A stretch of 64,000 nt of DNA, taken from the NCBI GenBank assembly GCA_049306275.1, contig JBAQQB010000138.1:44246-108245 (forward strand), written 5' to 3'. A program made the position numbers and the translations under genes. Shown here piece by piece: positions 43,061 to 51,583 of this stretch (the first letter of the stretch is position 1; each line of letters begins with the position of its first letter). The notes beneath the pieces were generated by a model. That model saw only the letters and a list, made by a program, of their open reading frames with translations, searched no databases and was not told the origin of the DNA. Origin of the DNA: JADJTT01 sp049306275. GTDB lineage: Bacteria > Bacteroidota > Bacteroidia > Chitinophagales > Saprospiraceae.

Positions 43061-44314
43061 TTATTTCCGGATCGCTTCGACAGGGTCGAGACGGGCAGCC
43101 TGGAAAGCGGGGATCAGCCCGGAGAGCACGCCGATGCCGGCGGAAAGGACGATGCCGACGGCGATGTTTTTGCCGGAAAGGAAAATATCGAAGGGCAGAA
43201 CGCCGGAGAGCAGGTAAGTGACCCCGGAGACGAACAACAGGCCTGCGGCGCCGCCGATGATACAGAGGATAACCGCCTCGATGAGGAATTCGAGGAGGAT
43301 ATAAGACTGTTTGGCCCCCAGCGCTTTCTTGATGCCGATAATGTTGGTGCGTTCCTTGACCGAAACGAACATGATATTGGCCACGCTGAACATACCCACG
43401 AAGATGGCGAAGCCACCTACGATGAGGCCCGCCGTGCCCAGGGCGCCGAAAATGCTGTCCATGACGGATGCCAGCAGGGAGAGGTTGTTGAGGGAAAAGT
43501 CGTCGGATTCCTTGGGTTTAAGCCGGTGATGTGCCCTTAGCACGCTGGTCACCTCGTCGCGGAGCTGATCGAGTGTATACCCTTCTTCCGCCTTGACAAT
43601 GACGGAAGAACCGCCAAAGCGGTGATTGCTCTTCACCAGGGCCATTTTTTTTGCCGTTTCATAGCCAAGCACAATGCCGTCGTCGTAATCAAAGAAGGAG
43701 ATGATGCTGCGGCCCGATTTCTCGATCACGCCGATCACCTCCAGCGTGTGTCCCATGAGTTTGACTTTTTTGCCAATGGGATCTAGCGAACCAAAAAGTT
43801 CTTGCGCCACATTATGACCGATGACCACCCGGAGCATGCCGTTTTGGTATTCAGTGGGGGAATAAAAACGCCCCTTTTCGAACTTCGTTCCGGTCAGCTT
43901 TTCAAAATCGTAGGTCACGGCGACCGAGTAGGCGCCGGTCACGGTATTGGAGCGGTATTTGATGGGCTTGAAGCCAAGGAAAACATGGTAGTCGGTCAGC
44001 CCTGCCGACTTCACCCTTTCCCGGATCACGGCCATATCCTCGTAATTGGGATTGGGGCGGCGCATGTATTTCCAGAAACTGACGGAAGGGTCTTCCGTCC
44101 AGGGCAGTTTCTGGATGTACAACACGTCGTCGCCCAGTTTGTCGATGCTGCTGCGCACGCTGGTCTCCAGCGAGTCGACCGCAGACTGCACCCCGATGAT
44201 GCAGAAAATGCCGATGGTGATACCCAACAGCGAGAGGAAACTCCGCAAGCGGTTGGCGTTGAGTTGCTGCATGGCCTGTCCCACGCTTTCCAGGAATACT
44301 TTCAATAGTACCAT
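43061..44314 (-). CDS. MacB/FtsX-like ABC transporter permease
   Basis: 417 aa. The N-terminus has a TM helix (LRSFLSLLGITIGIFCIIG). A large periplasmic MacB_PCD domain follows, and three C-terminal TM helices form the FtsX domain (GLIVGGFAIFVGMFSVANIM, ILLEFLIEAVILCIIGG, NIAVGIVLSAGIGVLSG). These permeases work with a separate ATPase to drive lipoprotein or peptide export or mechanotransmission. No ABC ATPase gene lies next to it, so the partner is elsewhere. It is transcribed divergently from queA. A tandem CAATCAC block lies just past its stop. Confidence 0.9.
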   Translation of the reverse strand: MVLLKVFLESVGQAMQQLNANRLRSFLSLLGITIGIFCIIGVQSAVDSLETSVRSSIDKLGDDVLYIQKLPWTEDPSVSFWKYMRRPNPNYEDMAVIRERVKSAGLTDYHVFLGFKPIKYRSNTVTGAYSVAVTYDFEKLTGTKFEKGRFYSPTEYQNGMLRVVIGHNVAQELFGSLDPIGKKVKLMGHTLEVIGVIEKSGRSIISFFDYDDGIVLGYETAKKMALVKSNHRFGGSSVIVKAEEGYTLDQLRDEVTSVLRAHHRLKPKESDDFSLNNLSLLASVMDSIFGALGTAGLIVGGFAIFVGMFSVANIMFVSVKERTNIIGIKKALGAKQSYILLEFLIEAVILCIIGGAAGLLFVSGVTYLLSGVLPFDIFLSGKNIAVGIVLSAGIGVLSGLIPAFQAARLDPVEAIRK

Positions 44315-44459
44315 CGCAAATATTTTTTTCCGCCGGGAATGTACAAAAGTTCAAACAGGCGCTGAAAAGCATTCGATCAACGCCCCTGTTTTCTCTGTGA
44401 AGGGAATAATTTAAAGGGATTATGAAAATTTTGAACTTTCAGGTTCTCTGAAGGTTGTT

Positions 44460-44488
44460 TTGGTTGGTCAGGAAGTTTTGTATCTTTG
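44460..44488 (+). promoter_or_regulatory. queA promoter: TTG - N18 - TATCTTTG
   Basis: TTG at 44460-44462 within GTTTTGG, an 18-nt spacer and the exact -7 box TATCTTTG at 44481-44488. A GGCCG/CGGCC hairpin (44491-44505) would sit at the extreme 5' end of the mRNA. ATG is at 44542. Confidence 0.75.
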
Positions 44489-44541
44489 TCGGCCGTTTTG
44501 CGGCCCTTACTCCCTGATCGCCAATTAAAGGAAGGAAATCC

Positions 44542-45606
44542 ATGCGTACCAAGCTATCTCAATTCGATTTTGAACTGCCGAAAGAACTCGTTTCCCAATA
44601 CCCCACAGACAGCCGGGACGAAAGCAAGCTCATGGTCTTGCACCGAGATACGGGGAAGATCGAGCACCGCGTTTTTAAAGACCTGCTCGAATATTTCGAC
44701 GACGGCGACGTCATGATCTTTAACAACACCAAGGTATTTCCTGCCCGCATGTATGGGAAAAAGGAAAAAACCGGCGCCAAGATCGAGGTATTCCTCCTGC
44801 GCGAACTCAACAACGAGCAGCGCCTGTGGGATGTGCTCGTCGACCCGGCGCGCAAGATCCGCGTGGGCAACAAGCTGTATTTCAGCGACGACGACGGCAA
44901 TGACATCCTCGTCGCCGAGGTGGTCGACAATACGACCTCCCGCGGCCGCACGATCCGCTTCCTCTATGACGGCACGGAAGAGGAATTCCAGCGCGACCTT
45001 TACTCGCTGGGCAACACCCCGCTGCCCAAATACATCAACCGCCCGGCCGAAGACATCGACCGCGAGCGCTATCAAACTGTCTATGCCAAGGAAGTCGGCG
45101 CCGTAGCCGCCCCCACCGCAGGCCTCCACTTCAGCCGCGAACTGCTCAAACGCCTGGAGATCAAGGGCGTCAACTTCGCAGAACTCACCCTCCATGTTGG
45201 GCTAGGCACCTTCCGCAGCATCGATGTGGAAGACCTGTCCAAACACAAAATGGACGCCGAGTTCTTCCGCATCTCCCGGCAGGCGGCCGAAACCGTCAAC
45301 GCAGGCAAGAGCAAGGAAAGACGCATCTGCGCCGTGGGCACCACCTCCATGCGCTCCATCGAATCGGCCGTATCGGCCGACGGCATGCTCAAACCCGCCG
45401 AAGGATGGACCAACCTCTTTATCTACCCGCCCTACGACTTCAGCATCGCCAACGCGATGATCACCAACTTCCACCTCCCCAAATCCAGCCTCCTCATCAT
45501 GATCTGTGCCTTCGGCGGCTATGATCTGGTCATGGAAGCCTACGAAGAAGCCGTCAAGCACCAGTACAAGTTCTTTAGTTATGGGGATGCGATGCTAATT
45601 ATTTAG
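44542..45606 (+). CDS. queA: S-adenosylmethionine:tRNA ribosyltransferase-isomerase
   Basis: Transfers and isomerises the ribosyl moiety of SAM onto 7-aminomethyl-7-deazaguanine in tRNA, giving epoxyqueuosine, in the cytosol. The 354-aa length is normal. Family motifs include QFDFELPKELVSQYP, SKLMVLHRDTGKIEHR, MIFNNTKVFPARM, TAGLHFSRELL, LHVGLGTFRSI, VGTTSMRSIES and ITNFHLPKSSLLIM. A strong promoter lies upstream, and GGAAGGAAATCC before the ATG gives a Shine-Dalgarno-like purine run. The stop merges with GTGAAGA repeats, and xseA follows after 33 bp. Confidence 0.96.
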   Translation: MRTKLSQFDFELPKELVSQYPTDSRDESKLMVLHRDTGKIEHRVFKDLLEYFDDGDVMIFNNTKVFPARMYGKKEKTGAKIEVFLLRELNNEQRLWDVLVDPARKIRVGNKLYFSDDDGNDILVAEVVDNTTSRGRTIRFLYDGTEEEFQRDLYSLGNTPLPKYINRPAEDIDRERYQTVYAKEVGAVAAPTAGLHFSRELLKRLEIKGVNFAELTLHVGLGTFRSIDVEDLSKHKMDAEFFRISRQAAETVNAGKSKERRICAVGTTSMRSIESAVSADGMLKPAEGWTNLFIYPPYDFSIANAMITNFHLPKSSLLIMICAFGGYDLVMEAYEEAVKHQYKFFSYGDAMLII

Positions 45607-45636
45607 TGAAGAGTGAAGAGTGAAGGGTGAAGTGAG
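45606..45636 (+). repeat. GTGAAGA tandem words between queA and xseA
   Basis: Four imperfect 7-bp copies (GTGAAGA, GTGAAGA, GTGAAGG, GTGAAGT) start at the last base of the queA stop and end 3 bp before xseA. It belongs to the same word family as 4022, 26852 and 52517. Confidence 0.8.
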
Positions 45637-45639
45637 GGG

Positions 45640-46812
45640 ATGCAACATTTTACACTATACGAGCTAAACGAGTTCATCCGCAGGGTGATCAGCCTCAACT
45701 TCGCGGAGGCGGTTTGGGTGCAGTGCGAGATTTTTCAGGTCAACCAGTCCAGAGGACATTTTTATCTTCAGCTGGTACAGAAAGACGGCGTGGAGGACCA
45801 GGTGCTGGCCCGCGCCGATGCCGTGCTGTGGCAGCGCAATTACCTGCAACTCAAACGCGCCCTGGGGCCCCTCATCGATGAATTGCTGCGGGAGGGACTG
45901 GAAGTGTTGCTCCAGGTCAGGGTGGCATTCGACGAGCGCTACGGGCTTCAATTGCATATCGAACAGATCGACCCTGCCTTTTCGCTGGGGAAACTGGAAA
46001 TCCAACGGCAGGAAACGGTGCGGCAACTCCGGGCCGAAGGCCTGCTGGACTTGAATGCCCAACGCCCTCTCCCATCGGTCGTGCAGCGCATCGCCCTCTT
46101 TTCGTCGCCCGAAGCAGCGGGATTGAAAGACTTTCTCGACCAGTTGCACAACAACCCCTTTGGTTACCGCTATTCCGTAAGCCTCTTTCCCACAGCCGTC
46201 CAGGGCCAGCGCGTCGAACCCGAGATGCTCGGCAGGCTGGAACAGATTGCCCGCCAACAAGACCGCTTCGACTGCGTCGCCATCATCCGCGGCGGAGGCT
46301 CGCGGCTTGACCTGGCAGCTTTCGACCAGTTGGAGCTTTGTAAAGGGGTAGCCCGCTGCCCGCTGCCCGTCATCGCCGGCATCGGCCACGAAATCGACGA
46401 GTCGGTGCTCGACATGACGGCGCATACTTCCCTGAAAACGCCCACCGCTGTAGCAGAATTTTTCATAGACCACAACGCCGCCTTCGAAACCTCCGTGCTG
46501 CAAACGGGCGCCAGGATCGGCCAGGCGGCGCGGTGGCAGATAAAAAGCCAAAACCTGCCCCTCCTCGCGCAACAACTCCACAGTCTCGCGCGCATGCGCC
46601 TGCGGAGCGAACGCCAGTCACTCGAAGGAATCGGCAACCAGATCACCCTGCTCGACCCAAAGAGAATCCTCGAACGCGGTTACGCCTTTCTCACCCGCGA
46701 AGGCAAAGGCCTCAAAAGCGCCAAAGACCTCGCCGCCGGCGACAGGGTGCGCATTCACCTGAGCGACGGACAGGCAGACGCCACTATTCAACACATCAAT
46801 CCCGAACCATGA
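45640..46812 (+). CDS. xseA: Exodeoxyribonuclease VII large subunit
   Basis: 390 aa catalytic subunit of exonuclease VII, which degrades single-stranded DNA from both ends. The N-terminal OB-fold (YTLYELNEFIRRVIS and VWVQCEIFQVNQSRGHFYLQL) is followed by the catalytic domain: IALFSSPEAAGLKDFLDQL, CVAIIRGGGSRLDLAAFDQL, PVIAGIGHEIDESVLDMTAH and the SLKTPTAVAEFF segment. The stop overlaps the xseB start (ATGA), indicating translational coupling. It is shorter than the E. coli protein, as is common in Bacteroidota. Confidence 0.95.
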   Translation: MQHFTLYELNEFIRRVISLNFAEAVWVQCEIFQVNQSRGHFYLQLVQKDGVEDQVLARADAVLWQRNYLQLKRALGPLIDELLREGLEVLLQVRVAFDERYGLQLHIEQIDPAFSLGKLEIQRQETVRQLRAEGLLDLNAQRPLPSVVQRIALFSSPEAAGLKDFLDQLHNNPFGYRYSVSLFPTAVQGQRVEPEMLGRLEQIARQQDRFDCVAIIRGGGSRLDLAAFDQLELCKGVARCPLPVIAGIGHEIDESVLDMTAHTSLKTPTAVAEFFIDHNAAFETSVLQTGARIGQAARWQIKSQNLPLLAQQLHSLARMRLRSERQSLEGIGNQITLLDPKRILERGYAFLTREGKGLKSAKDLAAGDRVRIHLSDGQADATIQHINPEP

Positions 46813-46994
46813 CTTACGATCAAGCGCTCGCCGAATTAAAAGACATCCTCCGCGAACTGCAGGAGGGCCAGACCAGCATGGAAGAACTGAGCGGTAAAGT
46901 GAAGCGCGCCGCCGAACTGGTCGATTTTTGCAAGGAAAAACTGAGGAAAACGGAGGAAGAGGTGGAGGAGCTGCTGGGGGAAAAAGATGATTAA
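46809..46994 (+). CDS. xseB: Exodeoxyribonuclease VII small subunit
   Basis: 61 aa. The sequence MTYDQALAELKDILRELQEG and the following KVKRAAELVDFCKEKLRKTE match the helical XseB family. It binds the C-terminal helices of XseA. The ATG overlaps the xseA stop by 4 nt (ATGA). A long perfect hairpin follows 7 nt after the stop. Confidence 0.95.
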   Translation: MTYDQALAELKDILRELQEGQTSMEELSGKVKRAAELVDFCKEKLRKTEEEVEELLGEKDD

Positions 46995-47001
46995 GCTAAT
47001 A

Positions 47002-47051
47002 AGTTTATGGGGGTAGAAGTTTAGCGGACTAAACTTCTACCCCCATAAACT
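47002..47051. terminator. Perfect 23-bp hairpin of the GTTTATGGGG family
   Basis: Arms 47002-47024 and 47029-47051 are exact reverse complements around the loop CGGA. It sits between the convergent stops of xseB (46994) and the M43 protease (47058). Words match those at 33478-33535 and 51495-51546. Confidence 0.9.
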
Positions 47052-47057
47052 CATAAA

Positions 47058-48569
47058 CTAGTTAGCAACTATTACCCGCTCATTGATCACTCCCTCCGCG
47101 CTCTGCACAGTCAGGAAGTAGATGCCGTTGGCGAGGCCGTAGGTCGGGATATCCAGCGTGCTGTTGCCGGCGGAGAAGGAGGTCTGCATCGTGTGTACAG
47201 CCTGACCGCTCAGCGTGCGAAGCGCGATATTGGCTTCGAAAGCCTGGTTGGTATTCATCTCCAGCTGCAGGCTCTGGCCGGCCGATACCGGATTGGGGCG
47301 CACGGCCCAGTTGGTCACGTAAGACGGCTCAACCGTGTTGATGACCGCGCCGGTGGAGAATTTCCAGGTGACAGAGTTGGGCGCGCAGGTCTGGTAGGCG
47401 TTGAAAGGACGTACTCTCCAGAAATAGGAAGGGCGGTTGGGAAGAAGGCCTTGCACGACCTTGAAGGTGCCCCAGACGACCAGGCGGATGGGAGAAACGG
47501 AGAAGTTGTTGGCAAAGTCGATTTCTAGCAGGTATTGGTTGGCGCCCGGCACGGCCTCCCATTCAAAAACGGCGCTGTTGGTCATAACGGAGTTGTTGGC
47601 CGGTTGGATGAGATTGGGCGCGTTGTCAATAACCGTAGCCGGCGGCGTGTAGTCTGTGTTCAGGCTGGCACGCTGGATCAGGCGGGCAGCAATGATCTGC
47701 TTCTGCTGTGCTGTGAAAAAGTACTCAGCGCATCCCTCAAAGTAGCCCATGAAATTGTTTTCCATGGGATCCATCTCATCGCCGTTGGGGTCGAGGCAGT
47801 CGAAGTTGTAGACGCAGTCATCGTTGTCGAGAAAGCCAAAGTTATAGTCGGCAGGCGTATCGCAGAGAAAATCGCCGGCTTCGTCGCAGTTGCTGCCGTT
47901 GGCAAATTCAACAGGCACTTCGGGATTGCAGGGGGAAGCGAGGAAACTCACCGGGTTGCCGTGCTCTTCTGCCGTCCAGGCTGTGCAATCCCAGCCGTTG
48001 AAGGGGTGATCCAGCGCGAAATAATGGCCCACCTCATGGGGCAGCGTGGAAGAAAAGCCATTGATCTCGTTTTTCCTGATGACAATCCAGTCATTTCCGC
48101 CGGAGAAATAGCCAAGGGTAATGCCGAGACCTCCACCCGGAGGCGTGGCATTCTCGCCGATAAAGATGTTCATGGCCTTGGAGTCTCTGTTGCCCTGAAG
48201 CACCAGCTGTGCATCGCCGGGATTGTTGTATGCCGCATTATTCTTGATGTAGTTGAACCCCTCGTAGATATAAAACTGGATATTCTGGTCGGCAAAAGAC
48301 TCGTTCAGGTGACACAGCGCGTCGAGCACCCGGGCTTCGCTGACACCCAGGGTACCGTCTGCCTTCTGGATGATGTGAAACTTTACGGGTACATAGGTTA
48401 CGGTATTGCCTCGGGTTGACAAATTGCCTTCGGCGATCCACTTCTTCAGTTCTTTGATGGTGGCCATGCTCTCCGCAGAACCAACGGTACCGCATACGCC
48501 GCGGGCCTGGCTCCACACCACAAAGGGAAAGGACAGCAAAAGAAGCAGAGAAAATAAAGATTTGGTCAT
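47058..48569 (-). CDS. Secreted M43-type zinc metalloprotease with T9SS sorting domain
   Basis: 503 aa with a signal peptide (SLLLLLSFPFVVWSQ). The zinc motif HEVGHYFALDH (H178, E179, H182, H188) is the metzincin HExxHxxxxxH of pappalysin-like M43 peptidases. The downstream Met-turn-like NNFMGYFEGCAEYFFT also fits. A fibronectin/Ig-like domain (about 335-425) precedes a T9SS sorting domain near 430-503. Predicted extracellular protease with unknown substrate. It has its own promoter on the minus strand (48601-48631) and shares a bidirectional terminator with xseB. Confidence 0.92.
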   Translation of the reverse strand: MTKSLFSLLLLLSFPFVVWSQARGVCGTVGSAESMATIKELKKWIAEGNLSTRGNTVTYVPVKFHIIQKADGTLGVSEARVLDALCHLNESFADQNIQFYIYEGFNYIKNNAAYNNPGDAQLVLQGNRDSKAMNIFIGENATPPGGGLGITLGYFSGGNDWIVIRKNEINGFSSTLPHEVGHYFALDHPFNGWDCTAWTAEEHGNPVSFLASPCNPEVPVEFANGSNCDEAGDFLCDTPADYNFGFLDNDDCVYNFDCLDPNGDEMDPMENNFMGYFEGCAEYFFTAQQKQIIAARLIQRASLNTDYTPPATVIDNAPNLIQPANNSVMTNSAVFEWEAVPGANQYLLEIDFANNFSVSPIRLVVWGTFKVVQGLLPNRPSYFWRVRPFNAYQTCAPNSVTWKFSTGAVINTVEPSYVTNWAVRPNPVSAGQSLQLEMNTNQAFEANIALRTLSGQAVHTMQTSFSAGNSTLDIPTYGLANGIYFLTVQSAEGVINERVIVAN

Positions 48570-48600
48570 TGTTATGAATTTAATTGAAATAAAAAGCCCA

Positions 48601-48631
48601 CAAAAATAGGGTTAGACCCCAACTTATCCAA
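48601..48631 (-). promoter_or_regulatory. Promoter of the M43 protease gene: TTG - N20 - TATTTTTG
   Basis: On the minus strand, TTG at 48629-48631 within GTTTTGG, a 20-nt spacer and an exact -7 box TATTTTTG at 48601-48608, 31 bp before ATG 48569. The -33 context matches the queA promoter. Confidence 0.7.
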
Positions 48632-48713
48632 AACGCAGTTTGGTATTTGTCCAACAACAATCAATAAACACCAATTTCCGGAAGTTCGTTTTCTTCACCA
48701 CGCAAAAAAAGCC

Positions 48714-48721
48714 TACTTTTG
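48714..48721 (+). promoter_or_regulatory. -7 box TACTTTTG upstream of mdh
   Basis: Exact TAnnTTTG, 89 bp before ATG 48811. No clear TTG was found at the -33 distance. Confidence 0.45.
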
Positions 48722-48810
48722 CAGCGCCAAAAGGGCTATTGTGGGGATTTGTCATTTCCCTGCCAAAAACCCTGACTTGTTGATTCATCCAAACCAAAAA
48801 GCTTTTCAAT

Positions 48811-49743
48811 ATGCGTAAGGTAACCGTCGTTGGCGCAGGAAACGTAGGCGCCACATGCGCCAGCGTCCTGGCCCATAAAGACATCGTCAAGGAAGTCGTT
48901 CTGCTCGACATCATGGGCAACCTGGCCAAAGGCAAGGCTCTCGACATGTGGCAGCAGGCCCCCATCGACTACTACAGCACCTTTCTCCACGGCTCCGACA
49001 ACTACGAAGACACCGCCGATTCCGACATCGTGGTGATCACCGCCGGCGTGCCCCGCAAGCCGGGCATGAGCCGCGACGACCTCATCTCCACCAATGCCAA
49101 GATCGTCAACCTCGTTACGGAAAGCATCCTGAAGTATTCCAAAAACCCGATCATCATCGTCGTATCCAACCCGCTCGACGTGATGACCCTGGCCGCCTAC
49201 CGCACCTCCGGTCTCGACAGCAGCCGTGTCTTCGGTATGGCTGGCATCCTCGACACGGCCCGCTATCGCGCCTTCCTGGCCGAAGCGCTCCAGGTCTCTC
49301 CCAAAGATATCCAGGCCATGCTGCTCGGCGGCCACGGCGATACCATGGTGCCCCTGCCCCGCTATACCACGGTATCGGGTATCCCGGTAACCGAACTGCT
49401 CGACAAGGCCACCATCGACAAGATCGCGGAACGCACCAAAGTCGGCGGCGGCGAGCTCGTCCAGCTCATGGGTACCTCCGCATGGTACGCTCCCGGCGCC
49501 GCAGCCGCCCAAATGGTCGAAGCCATCGTGCGCGACGAACACCGCATCTTCCCCTGCTGTGTATTGCTCAACGGCCAGCACGGCCTGAAAGACATCTTCC
49601 TCGGCCTCCCCGTCAAACTGGGCAAAAACGGTATCGAACAGATCATCGAACTCCAGCTTAACGACGACGAACTCAAACTCCTCAAAGACTCCGCCGAACA
49701 CGTCAGGCAGGTCATCGAGGTGTATAATGGGATGAGTCTGTAA
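48811..49743 (+). CDS. mdh: Malate dehydrogenase
   Basis: 310 aa; interconverts malate and oxaloacetate with NAD in the TCA cycle. The dinucleotide motif VVGAGNVGATCASVLA starts at residue 4. Substrate Arg residues lie in GVPRKPGMSRDDLI, the Asn in VVSNPLDVMT, and the catalytic His in LLGGHGDTMVP. The Arg after GVPRK identifies malate rather than lactate specificity in this LDH-like MDH subgroup. A -7 box and 89-nt leader precede it, and a perfect 15-bp hairpin follows 8 nt after the stop. Confidence 0.96.
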   Translation: MRKVTVVGAGNVGATCASVLAHKDIVKEVVLLDIMGNLAKGKALDMWQQAPIDYYSTFLHGSDNYEDTADSDIVVITAGVPRKPGMSRDDLISTNAKIVNLVTESILKYSKNPIIIVVSNPLDVMTLAAYRTSGLDSSRVFGMAGILDTARYRAFLAEALQVSPKDIQAMLLGGHGDTMVPLPRYTTVSGIPVTELLDKATIDKIAERTKVGGGELVQLMGTSAWYAPGAAAAQMVEAIVRDEHRIFPCCVLLNGQHGLKDIFLGLPVKLGKNGIEQIIELQLNDDELKLLKDSAEHVRQVIEVYNGMSL

Positions 49744-49751
49744 ATTGGGTG

Positions 49752-49789
49752 GTTGGGTTGTTAGGTCCCCAACAACCTAACAACCCAAC
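49752..49789. terminator. GGTTGGGTTG-word hairpin after mdh
   Basis: Perfect 15-bp stem (GTTGGGTTGTTAGGT 49752-49766 with 49775-49789) and 8-nt loop. Outer GGTGG/CCACC words can extend the pairing. It begins 8 nt after the mdh stop and lacks a T-run. Confidence 0.75.
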
Positions 49790-49837
49790 TAAACCAAACC
49801 ACCTTCAAGTTGTTACCATTCCTATCAACTTCCACCA

Positions 49838-50371
49838 ATGACGACTACCATGCCGATTGAAGAGGTTATTCAGGGAATGGTCACCAACACAGGGGAAAAC
49901 CTCTCGGTTGTCTCCTTCCGGCAGCCCGTGCTTCTGGTTTTCCTCCGTCACTTCGGCTGCACCTTCTGCCGGGAGGCCCTCGCCGATATCTCCCAAAGGC
50001 GGGAAGCCATCGAAGCAATGGGCACGAGGATCGTTTTCGTCCATATGGCGGATCATGCAATCGCGGAGGAATATTTCAACAAATACGGCCTTGACAATGC
50101 CGTGCATATCTCCGATCCCTCTTGCTCCTACTACGCAGCCTTCGGACTGTCAAAAGGCACCTTCACCCAACTCTTCGGCCTCCAAACCTGGGTGCGGGGC
50201 TTCTCCGCCGGCGTCATCGCAGGCCACGGCCTGGGCCCCCGCCTCGGCGACGATTTTCAAATGCCCGGCCTCTTCATGATCGTGGAAGGCCAGATCCGCG
50301 ACTCCTTTATCCACAAAGTCGCCTCCGAACGACCTGATTATGAAGAACTGGTGAAATGCTGCTCTTTATAA
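49838..50371 (+). CDS. Peroxiredoxin-like (AhpC/TSA, SelL-related) redox protein
   Basis: 177 aa thioredoxin-fold protein. The strand-turn VLLVFLRHFGCTFCREALAD carries a CxxC pair in the peroxiredoxin position. KYGLDNAVHISDPSCSYY and GLFMIVEGQIRDSF follow the AhpC-TSA_2/PRXL2 pattern. It probably reduces peroxides or disulfides in the cytosol; substrate and electron donor are unknown. There is no signal peptide. It is followed after 16 bp by the vWA gene on the same strand. Confidence 0.8.
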   Translation: MTTTMPIEEVIQGMVTNTGENLSVVSFRQPVLLVFLRHFGCTFCREALADISQRREAIEAMGTRIVFVHMADHAIAEEYFNKYGLDNAVHISDPSCSYYAAFGLSKGTFTQLFGLQTWVRGFSAGVIAGHGLGPRLGDDFQMPGLFMIVEGQIRDSFIHKVASERPDYEELVKCCSL

Positions 50372-50387
50372 GTTGATAATTAAAAAA

Positions 50388-51485
50388 ATGCTAGGTTACC
50401 GCTTCTCCCAATTCATCCCCTCCGAATCCATGCCGGCATTCGACAAGCTGCTGAAAATCTTTCAGGAGCTGCTGGTCTATACTTCGGGCGATGTGCGGGA
50501 GGCGCTGTCGTGGCTAACCGAACTGGACAAAGAATACAAGCTCACGGATGAGAACTACGGCATGGCCGATTTTATCCAGGACCTCATCGATAAGGGCTAC
50601 ATCCGCCAGGATGAAGGCGCAAATGGCGGCTTCGCACCCAGCGCAAAAATGGAAGTCGCCATCCGACGCAAGGCGCTGGAAGATATCTTCGGCCAACTGA
50701 AGAAAACAAAGCGCGGCCAGCACAACACCCGCTTCAGCGGCCGCGGCGACGAGACCACCTCCGAACTGCGCCCCTTCGAATTTGGCGACCAGCTCGACAA
50801 ACTCGCCGTTTCCGAATCGCTCCTCAACGCCCAGGTCAACCACGGCATCGACGAGTTCAAACTCACGCAGGAAGACCTCGAGGTCTACGAAACCCACTAC
50901 CAGGCACAGATGAGCACGGTGCTGATGATCGACATCTCCCATTCCATGATCCTTTACGGAGAAGACCGGATCACGCCCGCCAAGAAAGTGGCCATGGCCC
51001 TTTCCGAACTCATCACCACCCGCTACCCAAAAGACACCCTGGATATCATCGTATTTGGCAACGACGCCTGGCAGATCGAGATCAAAGACTTGCCCTACCT
51101 CCAGGTCGGCCCCTACCACACCAATACCGTAGCCGGCCTCGAACTGGCCATGGACCTGCTGCGCCGCAGGCGCAACCCCAACAAGCAGATATTCATGATC
51201 ACCGACGGCAAGCCCACCTGTATCAAAAAAGGAAAAAATTACTACAAGAACAGCTTCGGCCTCGACCGCATGATCGTCAACCGCACGCTCACCCTGGCCG
51301 CCCAATGCCGCAAACTCAATATCCCGGTCACCACCTTCATGATCGCGCAAGACCCCTATCTGGTCAACTTCGTAGATCAGTTCACCCGCGCCAACAACGG
51401 CAAAGCCTTCTACAGCAGCCTCAGCGGCCTGGGAGAATTCATCCTGATGGATTATAAGAACAATAAGCGGAAGAAAAGGGGGTAA
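50388..51485 (+). CDS. von Willebrand factor A (vWA) domain protein
   Basis: 365 aa cytosolic protein. The vWA domain (about 175-350) has a complete MIDAS start D-I-S-H-S (VLMIDISHSMILYG), and the later IFMITDGKPTC gives another metal-site Asp. The helical N-terminal half is typical of vWA proteins that partner with a MoxR- or Mg-chelatase-type AAA+ ATPase in metal insertion or complex assembly. No such ATPase is adjacent here. ATG 50388 is chosen; a TTG at 50373 lies within 2 bp of the preceding stop. A GTTTATGGGG-type repeat follows the stop. Confidence 0.85.
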   Translation: MLGYRFSQFIPSESMPAFDKLLKIFQELLVYTSGDVREALSWLTELDKEYKLTDENYGMADFIQDLIDKGYIRQDEGANGGFAPSAKMEVAIRRKALEDIFGQLKKTKRGQHNTRFSGRGDETTSELRPFEFGDQLDKLAVSESLLNAQVNHGIDEFKLTQEDLEVYETHYQAQMSTVLMIDISHSMILYGEDRITPAKKVAMALSELITTRYPKDTLDIIVFGNDAWQIEIKDLPYLQVGPYHTNTVAGLELAMDLLRRRRNPNKQIFMITDGKPTCIKKGKNYYKNSFGLDRMIVNRTLTLAAQCRKLNIPVTTFMIAQDPYLVNFVDQFTRANNGKAFYSSLSGLGEFILMDYKNNKRKKRG

Positions 51486-51494
51486 AAAAGTTTA

Positions 51495-51546
51495 AAAGTT
51501 TATGGGGTTAGAAGTTTACAAACTCATACCCTTATAAACTTATAAA
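51495..51546. repeat. Imperfect GTTTATGGGG-family hairpin
   Basis: AAGTTTATGGGGTTAG and CCCTTATAAACTT words face each other with several mismatches, just after the vWA stop. It is a degraded or diverged relative of 33478-33535 and 47002-47051. Confidence 0.6.
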
Positions 51547-51583
51547 CGCTCTTTCGTCGTTTAGCATCGGTAAACCATAAACT

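Noticed and set aside
44491..44541. preQ1 riboswitch before queA
   Set aside because: Only a 5-bp GGCCG/CGGCC hairpin is present; the preQ1 aptamer's A-rich tail and conserved loop bases are absent.
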